5,355 nucleotides of DNA from Candidatus Shapirobacteria bacterium (GTDB lineage Bacteria; Patescibacteriota; Microgenomatia; VGLL01), in contig VGLL01000072.1 in NCBI GenBank assembly GCA_016866735.1, forward strand, positions 1-5,355, read 5' to 3'. The notes under the pieces were generated by a model. The model was given only the letters and a program-made list of their open reading frames with translations. It searched no databases and was not told the origin of the DNA. Position numbers and translations under genes: made by a program. How positions within the stretch are numbered: the stretch's first letter is position 1; each line of letters starts with the position of its first letter. Positions 4,558 to 5,355 of this stretch are shown piece after piece.

Positions 4558-5355
4558 TTAATTTAACCCCCATGAATAAAGCTCTATCGGCCAACTGTTC
4601 CAGTCAGGAGAAAACCACGCCACTTCCTCTCTTTTCTCCAACTTTAAATTTTCCCTCACAAAAGCCACCAATCCTTGTGGGTAAAACCTAAAATTATGTT
4701 CCACTAAAACGACTAATCCTTGTGGGTAATCTTTATAAATGTTTAGGAGTTCATCAAGATTATGAATATATATCCCTCCGCTATTCGTATTTCTAGTTAT
4801 TCCCTTTACCACATCATTTCTGGGAATAAAAAGGTTTTTCCCCTCTCCTAAATACCAGGCTGGCATATCGCTACTTAAATCAACAATTGCTATTTTCTGT
4901 AAACCCTCCCTGCCAATCTTAACTCCTGCAAGATCATAGATGCCTTTATAATCGATCTCGGGAATCTCCCGCATATCGAAATTCATACTGAAAAATGTTC
5001 TGGGAACTAAAGAAAATTTATTTCCGTTTATTAAAATAAAAAGGGTCATCAAAAGAAAAACTGTTGTTTGCTTACCTTCGTGATTAAAAAATAATTTTGA
5101 GAATTCAAGCAGGGCATAGCTAGCTAAAAGAAAAAGGAGCGGGAAAACCACTAAGGCGTATTTTTCGAAAGGGACAGAAACGGCGAAGACAATCCCCGCT
5201 ACGTAAATAGTAAGCGTGCTTACGAATAACCAGAAAATTTCCTTTTTCTCCTTCAGGCAAATCAATATCAAGGCCGCAAACGACAAAAATGAAATTAAGG
5301 GATATTGCCGCCAAAAAAGGGAGTGATAATAAAATAGATGGGCCCGAGAAAGAAT
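4558..5355 (-). CDS. C-terminal part of a probable GT-C (GT39-like) membrane glycosyltransferase, 5' end cut by window edge
   Basis: The frame is open from the right edge to the TAA at 4560-4558, giving 265 residues. The TTG at 5286-5284 could be read as a start, but the frame continues upstream without a stop (ILSRAHLFYYHSLFWRQYPL...), so the true start lies outside the window. Hydrophobic segments lie near window residues 17-34, 41-61, 66-84 and 98-111, followed by a soluble tail of about 150 residues ending IELYSWGLN. FEKYALVVFPLLFLLASYAL (63-82) resembles PFRLLLVLPAFYLLLAYGI of the complete GT39-like protein at 1907-3349, also followed by one helix and a soluble tail. That supports the assignment as a GT-C enzyme acting outside the membrane with a polyprenyl-phosphate sugar. 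The catalytic N-terminal motifs are not visible, so other polytopic glycan enzymes are possible. The tail contains two near-copies of a 15-residue segment beginning YPQGLV. Confidence 0.7.
   Translation of the reverse strand: MLSRAHLFYYHSLFWRQYPLISFLSFAALILICLKEKKEIFWLFVSTLTIYVAGIVFAVSVPFEKYALVVFPLLFLLASYALLEFSKLFFNHEGKQTTVFLLMTLFILINGNKFSLVPRTFFSMNFDMREIPEIDYKGIYDLAGVKIGREGLQKIAIVDLSSDMPAWYLGEGKNLFIPRNDVVKGITRNTNSGGIYIHNLDELLNIYKDYPQGLVVLVEHNFRFYPQGLVAFVRENLKLEKREEVAWFSPDWNSWPIELYSWGLN
4639..4728 (-). repeat. 45-bp in-frame direct near-duplication
   Basis: Two adjacent 45-base units, 4728-4684 and 4683-4639 in reading order, each begin with codons for YPQGLV. By hand count they match at 33 of 45 bases. 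A 15-base block (plus-strand 4670-4684 and 4715-4729) is identical. They encode window residues 210-224 and 225-239 of the tail of the GT-C-like protein. Confidence 0.65.

Larger units (their letters stand above)
1..5355 (-). other. Surface-glycan glycosyltransferase operon segment
   Basis: Five same-strand genes are packed as 4558/4556 (TAA-G-ATG), 3351/3349 (TGA-G-ATG), 1910/1907 (ATGA overlap) and 837/835 (TGA-G-ATG). No junction can hold a promoter or terminator, so all five are probably co-transcribed from a promoter beyond the right edge and translated by termination-reinitiation. The content is three GT-B family 4 enzymes and two GT-C membrane enzymes. No polymerase, flippase or sugar-nucleotide gene is visible within the window. 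Confidence 0.85.

Noticed and set aside
5284..5286. TTG as the start of the last gene
   Set aside because: The frame stays open for 23 further codons to the window edge with hydrophobic sequence in keeping with a membrane protein, and a 242-residue product would lack the catalytic half expected of the family.
5120..5314. Minus-strand open frame of 64 codons in another frame
   Set aside because: It overlaps the membrane-protein frame, which is open to the window edge, continues hydrophobic and resembles the complete GT-C protein. The alternative translation has no such support.

Overview
The window is a gene-dense piece of a bacterial surface-glycan (polysaccharide or glycoprotein) locus. All five genes lie on the minus strand, so transcription runs from the right edge to the left edge. 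The coding sequence is almost unbroken. Three junctions have one untranslated base and the fourth is a 4-base ATGA overlap, so this looks like one operon that continues past both edges. I see no promoter, terminator, RNA gene, insertion sequence or CRISPR array, and no gene-free stretch longer than a few bases.

In transcription order: (1) 5355-4558, the C-terminal part of a multi-pass membrane protein resembling a GT-C (GT39/PMT-like) glycosyltransferase, cut at its 5' end by the window; (2) 4556-3351, a complete GT-B family 4 glycosyltransferase; (3) 3349-1907, a complete GT39-like membrane glycosyltransferase with WLDEA, HPPLYH and SQEARMYA motifs; (4) 1910-837, a second complete family 4 glycosyltransferase; (5) 835-1, a third family 4 glycosyltransferase of the same subtype as (4), cut at its 3' end by the window. 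The likely division of labour, by inference, is that the soluble GT4 enzymes build a lipid-linked or protein-linked glycan on the cytoplasmic face from nucleotide sugars, while the GT-C enzymes add sugars outside the membrane from polyprenyl-phosphate sugars. The acceptor and the sugars cannot be read from the sequence.

Organism: a moderately AT-rich bacterium using UGA as a stop. Lys/Glu/Ile-rich proteins, tight gene packing, clusters of several GT4 and GT39 genes, and short degenerate repeat tracts inside coding regions suggest a Candidatus Patescibacteria (CPR) genome, perhaps Microgenomates. That is an impression from recalled sequences, not a demonstrated assignment.

The most interesting structure is inside the genes. 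Four separate four-copy tandem micro-repeats, with unit lengths 7, 8, 7 and 9 bases, occur in three different glycosyltransferase genes, each translated in frame and each in a predicted loop or linker. A weaker C-rich tract, a perfect 10-bp inverted repeat and a 45-bp in-frame near-duplication add to the pattern.
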